From positions 1 through 38,318 of the IMG/VR virus record IMGVR_UViG_3300012203_000003: 38,318 bases of DNA. One strand, given 5' to 3'. A program made the translations under genes and the position numbers. Source of the stretch: a virus. Of the stretch, positions 20,796-28,417 are shown in pieces. A model generated the notes under the pieces. The model saw nothing but the letters and a program-made list of their open reading frames with translations, was not told the origin of the DNA and did no database searches. Positions within the stretch are counted from its first letter, which is position 1. Each line of letters begins with the position of its first letter.

Positions 20796-21338
20796 CTATA
20801 ACATTAGTAAAAGAGGTAACAATTGCATTAACATTTGAGATCCTCCGAGAATTCCTTCTTGCAATCCGGATTTTTGTTTTGGAACAAATCCTTGCGTTTT
20901 TATCCCCAAAAGTTGCTGAAGATTAGTAAATGGTTGTTGAGAATATCCCAATGCTTGAGGAACTGCGCCCATTTGAAGTCCTCCACGAAGAGCCCCTAAT
21001 CTTTCAGTGAGATCGGCTCCAGCTCCCCCAAGGGCCTGTTGGAAAGCCGAAGAAGATTGAGCTCCTGAACCAAGACCTGAAAATCTTTCTGCAATACCAG
21101 GAATAATTTGTTCATTAAATTGTCGCATTAAAGGAGCTTCAAATTGGGAAGTGTCACCACCTAATATTTTTTGAAGATAATTTTCACCAGATTGAAATAA
21201 TGGATTTTGCTGGATATTCCCTGATTGTCCGTTCATTGAACCAAGAAGTTGATGAAGAAGGCCTGATTGCTGTGGATTTAATGTAGAAAAAGAACTATAA
21301 CCTTTTGGTTTTTTGCCCATCATTGGGGACATTGACAT
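20796..21338 (-). CDS. candidate internal virion protein, 180 aa
   Basis: Gln/Gly/Leu rich. The segment FEAPLMRQFNEQIIPGIAERFSGLG followed by SSSAFQQALGGAGADLTERL is a pattern I associate with small phage DNA-transfer proteins, in which the central helical pair is conserved. A hydrophobic end (MLMQLLPLLLML) could contact membrane. AAAGGTAGG is the ribosome site, the same string as before the tail adaptor gene at 26487. Confidence 0.65.
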   Translation of the reverse strand: MSMSPMMGKKPKGYSSFSTLNPQQSGLLHQLLGSMNGQSGNIQQNPLFQSGENYLQKILGGDTSQFEAPLMRQFNEQIIPGIAERFSGLGSGAQSSSAFQQALGGAGADLTERLGALRGGLQMGAVPQALGYSQQPFTNLQQLLGIKTQGFVPKQKSGLQEGILGGSQMLMQLLPLLLML

Positions 21339-21388
21339 AAATACCTACCTTTTGCCTGATACTATCAAATATTTATTTTAGTATATAG

Positions 21389-21901
21389 CTAGTTTTTGAG
21401 GAATTCGAGTACTATCGCACCTAAAGTGATAGCAGGAGCTCCGCCACCTTTCGTAATCACAATATTCGTAGGAGTCACATCGATCTGTATTTGATTCGCA
21501 ATAGCCGTAGCCGATACATAAGGAATTGGAAAGAAATTAATTCCATTAGTCGCTGCTCCATAGATATGAGTGCATAGGACAATCCCTGTAATTCCGTGAG
21601 CAAAATTTAGTGAAGCATCACTAAAATAAAATATCTTTCTAAAAGTCTGTCTTTTCGTTTGAGGATCTGTGGCTGTTGCCCATTGTTCTCCAGCTACAAC
21701 CTCGACTAAATCAAAAGTTCCAATTTGTTTATCATTAAGTCTTCTTGCAATATCGGAATAAACAAAAGTTAGGACTTCTCTAAAGCCCTCTTGATCGGCA
21801 GGAAAATATTGGGTTGTAGGAAGATAAATAGCATTAGTATTAATTGGGCCAAATGTCAAAAGATACTTCCATATGTTAATCGGCCACCATTTGACATCCA
21901 T
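21389..21901 (-). CDS. tail-associated protein, 170 aa
   Basis: REVLTFVYSDIARRLNDKQIGTFDLVEVVAGEQW, then RKIFYFSDAS and FAHGITG, is a conserved layout of a phage protein encoded next to tail or fibre genes: helical start, IG-x-(Y/F)-D strand, then an (R/K)K-x-x-x-F strand and HGI. It is likely a trimeric adaptor or fibre-joining protein. It overlaps the hub gene by 46 nt. The exact role is not known to me. Confidence 0.7.
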   Translation of the reverse strand: MDVKWWPINIWKYLLTFGPINTNAIYLPTTQYFPADQEGFREVLTFVYSDIARRLNDKQIGTFDLVEVVAGEQWATATDPQTKRQTFRKIFYFSDASLNFAHGITGIVLCTHIYGAATNGINFFPIPYVSATAIANQIQIDVTPTNIVITKGGGAPAITLGAIVLEFLKN

Positions 21902-23874
21902 AGCATCATAGCATGAATAGTAACATCGGCATTTGAAATAGCTGGATCAAACATCTGTTCATCATCAAAAGTAAGTTCCAGTTGAGCAAATTGACCAATA
22001 ACTGAAAAATAAGTCCTTATCCAGACCTTACTTGAGAAATTAGACTGCGGAACAACTGCGTCTTGTTCAATAGTCGTATCATCGTTTTCATCTAAAAATA
22101 CGCGACAAGTAAATGCAAGATCATCATCAGTTTCAACAAAAAAATCCACATTCTGAAGACGCATTTGATCGCCTTGTTTCAAAAATGGATTGAATCTCTT
22201 AGTCTCAATAATAAAATTATTTTTTACTTTTATAAAACCACCAGAACCATAAACTCCAAATGTTGTAGTATCAACATTTATAAAATTACCATTTATATCA
22301 AGCGTTTGAATGATAAATGTATTTGCTGTAATTGGTTTAGAAACTCTATAAATATTCCCATTTAATTGCGTCATACCAACGACTTGGTCGATGATAATTA
22401 TAGTTCCTTCAATGAGATTATGATTAACCGAAGTGATGACACCTGGATTGGCATTCGTTGCGCCGGTAATAGTGAGAGAAAAGTCATTAATAATTGGACC
22501 GCGATTAATATTAGTGAAAACAAATCCCTGCTGATTTCCTGCAACGATTAGAGGGTAATCGCTTTGAAATTGACCTGAATTCCAAAGATCTGGAGTTTCT
22601 TGCCATTGTTGAGGTAAATTAGCCCAAGTTGTATCCGCAAAAGGTTGGAATGTTCCAAAACATGTGAGTGAATCATTAAAGAAGGCATATGATCCATCTA
22701 AATAATTATAAATTAGGACTCTATTAGGAAATATTGGGTTTTGATCAGCACTTGGGAATGTCCAATAGACTAATTGCTGTGTGAAATCTCGAATGCCATA
22801 TACGCGCTTGACACCATCATTTCCGTTGTGGATGTTGAAAACTTCATCAGGAATAATCTGATCTATTCTTTTCACGCCTGTTGAATCACAGGTCATAATA
22901 CCATAATTTCCTACACCAATAATCCCTGCATCAAAAGGTATCATTGAAAAGGTACTTTCAACGCCTAACTCAACATTTATCCTTTCCCAAATAAACGGGA
23001 GAAGCTCGTTTCCAGTATAGCGCAGTTGCCAAGTTGAGCGTTCAAAAAAGACGATTAATGTATCTTTGAAAAATTGAGCTGAAATAATTTCTTCGGATGT
23101 TGGAGCATCTATAAATCCTCCCTTTCCGGCTACATCACTTCTCCAAGCATTAGCTTGAAAAAAGGCAGGATCCTGACCAGCAGGAACAGCCCCTGCCACA
23201 TAATATGGCGTACCATTTTGAGACCAACGAGCGCGTTGTCTAAATATAGTTGATATCCCAAAGGCCGATCCTTCAGTTGTGTTTAGCATTACAAGTCTAT
23301 TTCGATAGGCTATAATTAATAAAGACCCCATTAGGAAATTGGCACCATCGACCTGAGGAAGGAAATTAAACCATTGGATCCCATCATAAAATCGAATTCC
23401 ATCGCCTAAAGCAGGATTTGTAGCTACTGGATTGTTCTGAAATCCTAAAATATTATTTGTTGCCCAAAATGCACTTAAATAATTTTCAGTCCAAAAAAAA
23501 TCAGAATTTGTCCCTGTCCAAGAAAATGGAGCTGCATTGCCTGGAAGATTAAAGCTAATATCTATAAATGAACTTGATGAATTAGAGAATGAATTAGCTT
23601 TCCTTGTATCAAATCCAATTAATTGTTCTTCATTGATTGCTGTTAATTCACGAGTTCTTAAACCCATTACGGGTAGATTATTAAATGTAGCAGCCATTCC
23701 TATGCCAGTAACTAAACGACCTAATTGGGTATAGCCTCTTCGTCGTTGAATTCGCCCTCTAAATAGATAACAATCCTCTAAATTAGGAAATGCATCCTCT
23801 GGCAAAAGCCAAGGTTCCATGTCGCGTTCGACACCAACTCGCATATTTGCAATTAAAAAAGGCTGAGCCGTCAT
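21856..23874 (-). CDS. tail hub/stabilisation protein (P22 gp10-like) with an inserted FCCH-like module
   Basis: A 672-residue protein. The N-terminus (NMRVGVERDMEPWLLPEDAFPNLEDCY then GRIQRRRGYTQLGRL) is typical of podovirus tail hub proteins, which plug the portal-adaptor channel. A beta-propeller-like series of strands follows. Residues about 460-550 hold a small beta module (TNANPGVITSVNHNLIEG, then VVGMTQLNGNIYRV and TANTFIIQTLD) like the FCCH domain described in ubiquitin E1 enzymes and also annotated in phages; the same module recurs in two head-region proteins. The ATG shares bases with the upstream stop (TAATG). Confidence 0.75.
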   Translation of the reverse strand: MTAQPFLIANMRVGVERDMEPWLLPEDAFPNLEDCYLFRGRIQRRRGYTQLGRLVTGIGMAATFNNLPVMGLRTRELTAINEEQLIGFDTRKANSFSNSSSSFIDISFNLPGNAAPFSWTGTNSDFFWTENYLSAFWATNNILGFQNNPVATNPALGDGIRFYDGIQWFNFLPQVDGANFLMGSLLIIAYRNRLVMLNTTEGSAFGISTIFRQRARWSQNGTPYYVAGAVPAGQDPAFFQANAWRSDVAGKGGFIDAPTSEEIISAQFFKDTLIVFFERSTWQLRYTGNELLPFIWERINVELGVESTFSMIPFDAGIIGVGNYGIMTCDSTGVKRIDQIIPDEVFNIHNGNDGVKRVYGIRDFTQQLVYWTFPSADQNPIFPNRVLIYNYLDGSYAFFNDSLTCFGTFQPFADTTWANLPQQWQETPDLWNSGQFQSDYPLIVAGNQQGFVFTNINRGPIINDFSLTITGATNANPGVITSVNHNLIEGTIIIIDQVVGMTQLNGNIYRVSKPITANTFIIQTLDINGNFINVDTTTFGVYGSGGFIKVKNNFIIETKRFNPFLKQGDQMRLQNVDFFVETDDDLAFTCRVFLDENDDTTIEQDAVVPQSNFSSKVWIRTYFSVIGQFAQLELTFDDEQMFDPAISNADVTIHAMMLWMSNGGRLTYGSIF

Positions 23875-24437
23875 TAATTTCCTATTGCAAAATAAAAGTA
23901 AGTTAAATTACTCGCTGGAGTGGCTCCTCTAAATGCGGTAAAACCACCTGTTGTAATCGTCCCAACATTTATACCCGCTTCATTTCCAGAATTACTAGAT
24001 GTTTGAGTTAAAACAATTGAATGTACTCCGCCAACGAAAGTTCCGATAAATACAACTGCTTGAGATGTAACACCCCCAGCCATATTAAATTGTCCCCATT
24101 TCAAAATGACTCCTCCTGGAAGAAAAGTGGTACCATTGGGGCCAACAATATTAGGCGTGCCATTTGTCATTTGCACGACCGTTCCAGCATCGCGCCTGAA
24201 AAATAATTCAGTTTGAGTAGCTACTTTTGTATAAATAGTACCTTCAGTCGCTGCACCGGCAGGATCTCCGGCTTGATTTGGCATTTCAACAAATTTATGT
24301 TTTCCAGCACCAGCAGCATTGAAATCAATATGATTTACATCAAAACTTGTGCCAATGGCCGTAAAGTTATTTAATATATCCCCTTGGCTTACCGAGATTA
24401 AATCAGTTGATTTTGGAATCGTTGGTTGGAATGTCAT
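23874..24437 (-). CDS. tail-fibre/needle-type protein with gp53-like C-terminus
   Basis: A 187-residue protein. The first 90 residues are an attachment region (DILNNFTAIGTSFDVNHIDFN, GAATEGTIYTKVATQTELFFRRD). From about 105, PGGVILKWGQFNMAGG to the terminal YFYFAIGN is the C-terminal domain found on many phage receptor-binding fibres, where the last residues usually read AIG(Y/N). It lies between the adaptor and the hub, as a fibre subunit attached to the tail stub would. GAGG precedes the ATG, and a divergent promoter region lies upstream. Confidence 0.8.
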   Translation of the reverse strand: MTFQPTIPKSTDLISVSQGDILNNFTAIGTSFDVNHIDFNAAGAGKHKFVEMPNQAGDPAGAATEGTIYTKVATQTELFFRRDAGTVVQMTNGTPNIVGPNGTTFLPGGVILKWGQFNMAGGVTSQAVVFIGTFVGGVHSIVLTQTSSNSGNEAGINVGTITTGGFTAFRGATPASNLTYFYFAIGN

Positions 24438-24470
24438 AAGGCCTCAAATAGATTTTATTACTTTTACCCT

Positions 24471-24499
24471 TATATAGCATGTGCTATATTAGATGGAAA
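24471..24499. promoter_or_regulatory. overlapping divergent promoters on a palindrome
   Basis: ATATAGCA-TG-TGCTATAT (24472-24489) is a perfect palindrome with 8-bp arms. Each arm supplies an extended -10: TGC-TATATT (24482-24490) for the plus-strand gene at 24512 and TGC-TATATA (24479-24471 on the minus strand) for the gene at 24437. Candidate -35 boxes are TTTACC (24463-24468, plus) and TTTCCA (24499-24494, minus). Only one direction could be bound at a time. Confidence 0.55.
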
Positions 24500-24511
24500 G
24501 GGGAGGTTTAT

Positions 24512-24913
24512 ATGAATACTAATGAAATTAGAATTGGCAGAGTATTTGCCATGATCGGAGTAATTTTGGTTGCAGTTTTATGTGCATGGTTCGCAAATAT
24601 AGGGTTGAAGATTTATGGTGTATGGCACCAAAAAAAGGAAGGTGAGGCGGAACTAGCTCGAGCTGAATCTAATAGAAGAATTAAAACCCTAGAAGCAAAA
24701 GCCGCTGAAGAAAGCGCAAAACATCTAGCTGAAGCCGAAATTATCAGAGCCAGGGGAGTAGCGGCTGCTAACCAAATTATTGGAGATTCATTGAAAGGAA
24801 ATGAAAGTTATTTAAGGTATTTATGGATCCAGGGTCTTCAGTCTGAGAAGAACCAGGTAATTTATGTTCCAACAGAGGGTAATCTTCCAATATTAGAAGC
24901 GGGAAAAAGATGA
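24512..24913 (+). CDS. membrane-anchored stomatin/prohibitin-tail protein
   Basis: The start at 24512 is chosen because GGGGAGG lies six bases upstream. The 133-residue product has one membrane helix (residues about 9-30, VFAMIGVILVAVLCAWFANIG), an Ala/Glu/Arg coiled coil (about 38-85, EAELARAESNRRIKTLEAKAAEE) and a tail with AEAEIIRARGVAAANQII and VIYVPTEGNLPILEAGKR. The tail is that of SPFH-family (stomatin/prohibitin) proteins, but the SPFH domain itself is missing. SPFH tails drive oligomerisation at the inner membrane. It may interfere with host FtsH-HflKC or prohibitin complexes (inference). First gene of a plus-strand island. Confidence 0.7.
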   Translation: MNTNEIRIGRVFAMIGVILVAVLCAWFANIGLKIYGVWHQKKEGEAELARAESNRRIKTLEAKAAEESAKHLAEAEIIRARGVAAANQIIGDSLKGNESYLRYLWIQGLQSEKNQVIYVPTEGNLPILEAGKR

Positions 24914-25164
24914 GTAAAAAACTTCGATTCTTCTCAACGTATTTCCAATGTCCTTCATGCTGGATTGATTTTAAAGACACGAATAGCAGATATTTTCCTC
25001 AATATTTTACCGAGAATGAGGAGCGTTTATGTGATTTTTGCGAGAAAAAACCCACTGAATACCAAGTTTTAAAACGACAAATCGAATATTTACATGATAT
25101 GCCGCCACTATATCTTTCTTATTTTTTGCAAAACCTTGTAAAACACCTAGAATTAAAGGAATAA
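24910..25164 (+). CDS. zinc-ribbon protein, 84 aa
   Basis: CPSC (residues 14-17) and CDFC (42-45) make a likely zinc site; a helical second half follows. The ATG overlaps the stop of the upstream gene (ATGA). Function unknown; it resembles in design the zinc proteins at 75 and 35544. Confidence 0.7.
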   Translation: MSKKLRFFSTYFQCPSCWIDFKDTNSRYFPQYFTENEERLCDFCEKKPTEYQVLKRQIEYLHDMPPLYLSYFLQNLVKHLELKE

Positions 25165-25165
25165 C

Positions 25166-25330
25166 ATGGATGAAAAAATTACCCTTGAGCAATTAGCATC
25201 TGCCCTTGCTAAAGCTTCAACCATATGCGCACCAGATGAATATCAAAGAAGACAAAACGAATTGTCGAGGATTACTGCAAGTTATTTACTCAATGAGTAT
25301 TATGATGTGATGGAAGCTAATGATGAATAG
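25166..25330 (+). CDS. hypothetical protein, 54 aa
   Basis: The ATG at 25166 follows the upstream stop codon by one base, with AAAGGA in front. The product is helical and acidic (LEQLASALAKASTI, YQRRQNELSRI). Its stop codon ends at the base before the tRNA gene, so the tRNA is presumably processed from this message. Confidence 0.65.
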   Translation: MDEKITLEQLASALAKASTICAPDEYQRRQNELSRITASYLLNEYYDVMEANDE

Positions 25331-25403
25331 GCTTGTGTAGCTCAATTGGTAGAGCATTCGACTTGTAATCGAACGGTTGAGGGTTCAATTCCTTTCGCAA
25401 GCA
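25331..25403 (+). tRNA. tRNA-Thr (anticodon UGU)
   Basis: A complete 73-base cloverleaf: acceptor GCTTGTG with CGCAAGC, D arm GCTC/GAGC, anticodon stem TTCGA/TCGAA with loop CTTGTAA (anticodon TGT), T arm GAGGG/CCTTT with loop TTCAATT, discriminator A. The 3' CCA is not encoded. It reads ACA and, if U34 is unmodified, other ACN codons. It is packed between a plus-strand stop codon (no gap) and the end of the minus-strand tail adaptor gene (one base). The fibre genes are unusually rich in threonine, which may explain why it is kept. Confidence 0.95.
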
Positions 25404-25404
25404 A

Positions 25405-26487
25405 TTAAATATTCCCAAAAAGATTGCCAAAAGGAAAACCAACACCATTATTTTGTTCATCATAAATCGTTGAAGTTCTCTCGGAAGTTTGTTGAACTAT
25501 CGTTCTTCTCAAAGCGAGTCTCATATATTCATCGAAAATCGGTCGATATTTTTGATAATTCTCGAAATCGGCATTATCTTCAAATATCTTCAATGAAGCT
25601 CCAAGGCTAAGCATTTGCCACCATTCGAGAAGTTGAGGATTATCTGTAGAATTTATCAAAGCGGTTGGATATTTATAGGCCTCAAAAGAAACTGTATATG
25701 TCTGATCTGGAATTGGATAAACATAGATCTGATCTTGAAAGAACATGACACATTGAGGTCGAGAGGCAACATAAGGAGTATATTGAACATTAATTGGATT
25801 ACCAACCGGTATTACTCCTGTAAATCCTAGAGCATTTATACTTATAGCCCCTGTAATATAATTGATACTTCCTCTTGTATTTGCCGGAAGAGTTGATATG
25901 TCTGAAGGAGCAAATAGATTTCCTTGACCATCATCTACGAGGGTAAATGTTGGCGAAATTCCAGAAGTTACATTAGGGGCGCCTTCTGCCGATATTATCA
26001 CATTCCAATTTAGAAATTTTGCTGCAATATCTGTTGCTATTGAGCTAGAAAAGGCGCCGGGAGGATTAGGTTTAAATCCTTGGATAATCGGAAGATTTGT
26101 TAAGAATTGACCGGTATATGTTAGACCAGATCCATTGGTTCCATCTCCTGTATAAACTTGTTGTTGCACGAATTGAATTTCAGAGTTATTTCTAAAGAAA
26201 TTCTGTCGGCTTTGAGTCATATAACATTGATATCCACCAATAAATACAGGAGGCATAGTAGTAAGATAAGTATCAGTCGGAAGATCATATACAGGAACAT
26301 TTGCTTGAGTTGTAAATTGGTAGTTATATCTTAAGCTTTCCATTTTGATATGTTCGGACATATCCCAAAGATAGAAAGTATTTATATATTGATCGATTTC
26401 TGCATCACTGATTTGGGAAACTGAGGGACGTCCAGTAATTCTTCTGATTTTAGTCCGGATAGTGGTTAAATTTGTGTTAACAGACAT
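25405..26487 (-). CDS. tail adaptor protein (P22 gp4-like)
   Basis: A 360-residue protein. The N-terminus TIRTKIRRITGRPSVSQISDAEIDQYINTFYLWDMSEH is the signature of portal-to-tail adaptors in short-tailed phages (an integer-helix start, then D-x-x-I-x-x-Y-I-N). A beta-rich middle (TYLTTMPPVFIGGYQCYMTQSR, then VQQQVYTGDG) and a helical end (LLEWWQMLSLGASLKIFEDNAD) follow. It would form a dodecameric ring under the portal. AAAGGTAGG precedes the ATG. Last gene of the head block. Confidence 0.75.
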   Translation of the reverse strand: MSVNTNLTTIRTKIRRITGRPSVSQISDAEIDQYINTFYLWDMSEHIKMESLRYNYQFTTQANVPVYDLPTDTYLTTMPPVFIGGYQCYMTQSRQNFFRNNSEIQFVQQQVYTGDGTNGSGLTYTGQFLTNLPIIQGFKPNPPGAFSSSIATDIAAKFLNWNVIISAEGAPNVTSGISPTFTLVDDGQGNLFAPSDISTLPANTRGSINYITGAISINALGFTGVIPVGNPINVQYTPYVASRPQCVMFFQDQIYVYPIPDQTYTVSFEAYKYPTALINSTDNPQLLEWWQMLSLGASLKIFEDNADFENYQKYRPIFDEYMRLALRRTIVQQTSERTSTIYDEQNNGVGFPFGNLFGNI

Positions 26488-26548
26488 ATGCCTACCTTTT
26501 ACCTCACAAATATCACAAAATCTATGTAAGGTAAATAATTATTTTGAC

Positions 26549-26893
26549 TTAAGTCTCTGGTATTATATTTCGATTGTTTACGACGCTCTCAGCAAGAGTG
26601 TTTGAAACCTCGCCAACTGGTATGACCTGTGGGCTCTGTGAGGCCGAAATAATGGCAAATGCGTCGAAATTTCTTGTATCGACGTCTATTTCAAAAGTTG
26701 TGGGTGTTAGAACTCTGATTTCATAGATATTTCCATTAACCTGAGTCATCCCAAACTTTACTGGAAAGTAAAAACGCACAAAGAGCCCGCTATCATAGCC
26801 ATGATCTTGAGTTGTAGTAACAACACCGGGGTTTGTGCGAGAGATATTTGAAACTGTTTGTCTATTAGGGACAAAGAAGTTGGCTATACTCAT
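26549..26893 (-). CDS. small structural protein made of one FCCH-like module
   Basis: A 114-residue protein consisting almost wholly of the module found inside the hub and in the 325-aa protein: SRTNPGVVTTTQDHGYDSGLFVRF, KFGMTQVNGNIYEIRV, TPTTFEIDVDTRNFDAF. The C-terminal VIPVGEVSNTLAESV also matches the VVPVGEAAINSVSQP end of the 325-aa protein, so the two share a larger region. Probably a head- or tail-decorating or joining protein. Confidence 0.65.
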   Translation of the reverse strand: MSIANFFVPNRQTVSNISRTNPGVVTTTQDHGYDSGLFVRFYFPVKFGMTQVNGNIYEIRVLTPTTFEIDVDTRNFDAFAIISASQSPQVIPVGEVSNTLAESVVNNRNIIPET

Positions 26894-27357
26894 CCTACGT
26901 TGAACTCCATAGACTCGAAACCATAACGTCTTATGTATTTAGCGCTACTATTTAGAGGAACATATGTAGGGCCTAAACCATCAACATATCTATCTTGACT
27001 AGGAGGTAAAATGTCATTTTCTGATTTGAAACCATGTACTGGATAAGCACAGGAATTGATCTTTCCATTTAAAGCCTCTGCACAAGCATCCACTCCATTT
27101 AAGTGTCTTGCCACATATAAAGGGATCTCATAAACGCCTTCATCTGCCATCCATTTGTCAAACATGGGGACTTCCTTATATTTTCTAATTTGGATTCGGC
27201 ATAAAGATCCAGGATTTTCGAAACATCTAAATCGTCCTTTAACTAGTTTTATCTCCTCTTCAATAAGCTTTTGAAGACGATCTTTACTCGATTTCGGGGC
27301 CTCGAGAACAATAGATTTCTCAGCGGTGACCGAATCGGCTATATTTAATTTTACCAT
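26890..27357 (-). CDS. head-region structural protein, 155 aa
   Basis: A basic helical start, then VKGRFRCFENPGSLCRIQIRKYKEVPMFDKWMADEGVYEIPLYVARHLNG, a block conserved in short-tailed phages just downstream of the capsid gene; the C-terminal part ends RRYGFESMEFNV. Its role is not established. Its stop overlaps the start of the next gene (ATGA). Upstream of it lies a hairpin that may damp transcription from the capsid genes. Confidence 0.7.
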   Translation of the reverse strand: MVKLNIADSVTAEKSIVLEAPKSSKDRLQKLIEEEIKLVKGRFRCFENPGSLCRIQIRKYKEVPMFDKWMADEGVYEIPLYVARHLNGVDACAEALNGKINSCAYPVHGFKSENDILPPSQDRYVDGLGPTYVPLNSSAKYIRRYGFESMEFNVG

Positions 27358-27378
27358 ATACTTCCTTTGTTAAATTAA

Positions 27379-27422
27379 AGAGGGAGCGGCCGGGAAGTCC
27401 CAACCCTTTAAAAACTCCCCCT
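27379..27422 (-). terminator. hairpin between capsid-region and downstream genes
   Basis: On the minus strand AGGGGGAG (27422-27415) pairs with CTCCCTCT (27386-27379) with one G-U pair, enclosing a small GGGA/TCCC hairpin, and is followed by TTAATTT. Probably a partial terminator or a processing site that lets the capsid be made in excess. Confidence 0.5.
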
Positions 27423-27429
27423 AAAGTAA

Positions 27430-28407
27430 TTAAATACTTTGGTTTTTATAAGCAAACCACTGATACAATTTGCCAGTTGTCTGGACAGTTGTACCAACCT
27501 GAATGCCTGTAAATGATACGTTATCGGTAGCATCATCAAGTAAATTACCAAATGGCTGAGATACGCTATTAATAGCAGCTTCTCCAACTGGAACTACTTG
27601 AGCAAATGTCACGCCACCAGCTGCAATAGCAGAAGTTGGGAATGCAAATGCTGTGAAACCAGTACTATTAATATTAACAGTAATCGAGTTAGTTGTTGTA
27701 TTAATAGCTGTAATAACTCCCAATAAATTGTTCATTTCAACCATACCAAATACAGCCGGAACGATAATTCGTACATCTTGTCCAACGGTGAATCCGTGCA
27801 CTACAGACATAATGATTACCGCGCTTGCAGCTTGGCTAATTGATGTAATATAACGATTTCTTGGGTAGAATCTAGAGTCGAAAGGTATTCTTCTCCAGAA
27901 TCCAGCCGTTGCAGCAGCACCAGGCGCTACCATATAAGCTAAGTTAAAGCTTGTATTGGCCACAATTGTATCAATTGTAAAGTCAAGACCAGCGATATTT
28001 AGCTGACCAGTTGTCCCATATACACGTACGATGTCAAGGTTATTCAGACCTGAAGTACTTGCAGTTGAAACTACTGGAGGAGTAGCGTTTGTGATACCCG
28101 TAATAGCAACAGCTGCGCTAGGAGTTTGATCTCCACTATCTGCAAGGAAGGTGAATCCACCTGTAGTTGTAGTAGTTTCGATCGCAACTGTAGCAGCTCC
28201 GTTTGTTTTTAAGTTATAATATGCCGACCCAGCAGCCATTGAAGATGTACCTTGAGCTCTCATTACTGGAGTCGAGGCAGCAGCTGATCCGATATCAGTA
28301 ATGTTAATCATTCTGAATTCGGAGTAACCACTTGGGAGGGCTATGTTTAGTAAATTCCCATCTGAAGTGAATGTACCTGTTAATAGACCATGTATTGCTG
28401 TACTCAT
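27430..28407 (-). CDS. capsid-associated structural protein, 325 aa, two FCCH-like modules
   Basis: A beta-rich Ser/Thr/Ala/Gly protein directly downstream of the major capsid gene. After an N-terminal domain (LTGTFTSDGNLLNIALPSGY), two FCCH-like modules follow: NATPPVVSTASTSGLNNLDIVRV with TSFNLAYM (about 110-165) and VHGFTVGQDVRIIVPAVFGMVEMNN with NSITVNINSTGFTAF (about 200-260). The VPVGEAAINSVSQPFGN region is shared with the 114-aa protein. Place and composition suggest a capsid decoration or head fibre protein. Confidence 0.65.
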   Translation of the reverse strand: MSTAIHGLLTGTFTSDGNLLNIALPSGYSEFRMINITDIGSAAASTPVMRAQGTSSMAAGSAYYNLKTNGAATVAIETTTTTGGFTFLADSGDQTPSAAVAITGITNATPPVVSTASTSGLNNLDIVRVYGTTGQLNIAGLDFTIDTIVANTSFNLAYMVAPGAAATAGFWRRIPFDSRFYPRNRYITSISQAASAVIIMSVVHGFTVGQDVRIIVPAVFGMVEMNNLLGVITAINTTTNSITVNINSTGFTAFAFPTSAIAAGGVTFAQVVPVGEAAINSVSQPFGNLLDDATDNVSFTGIQVGTTVQTTGKLYQWFAYKNQSI

Positions 28408-28417
28408 TTTATCCTCC

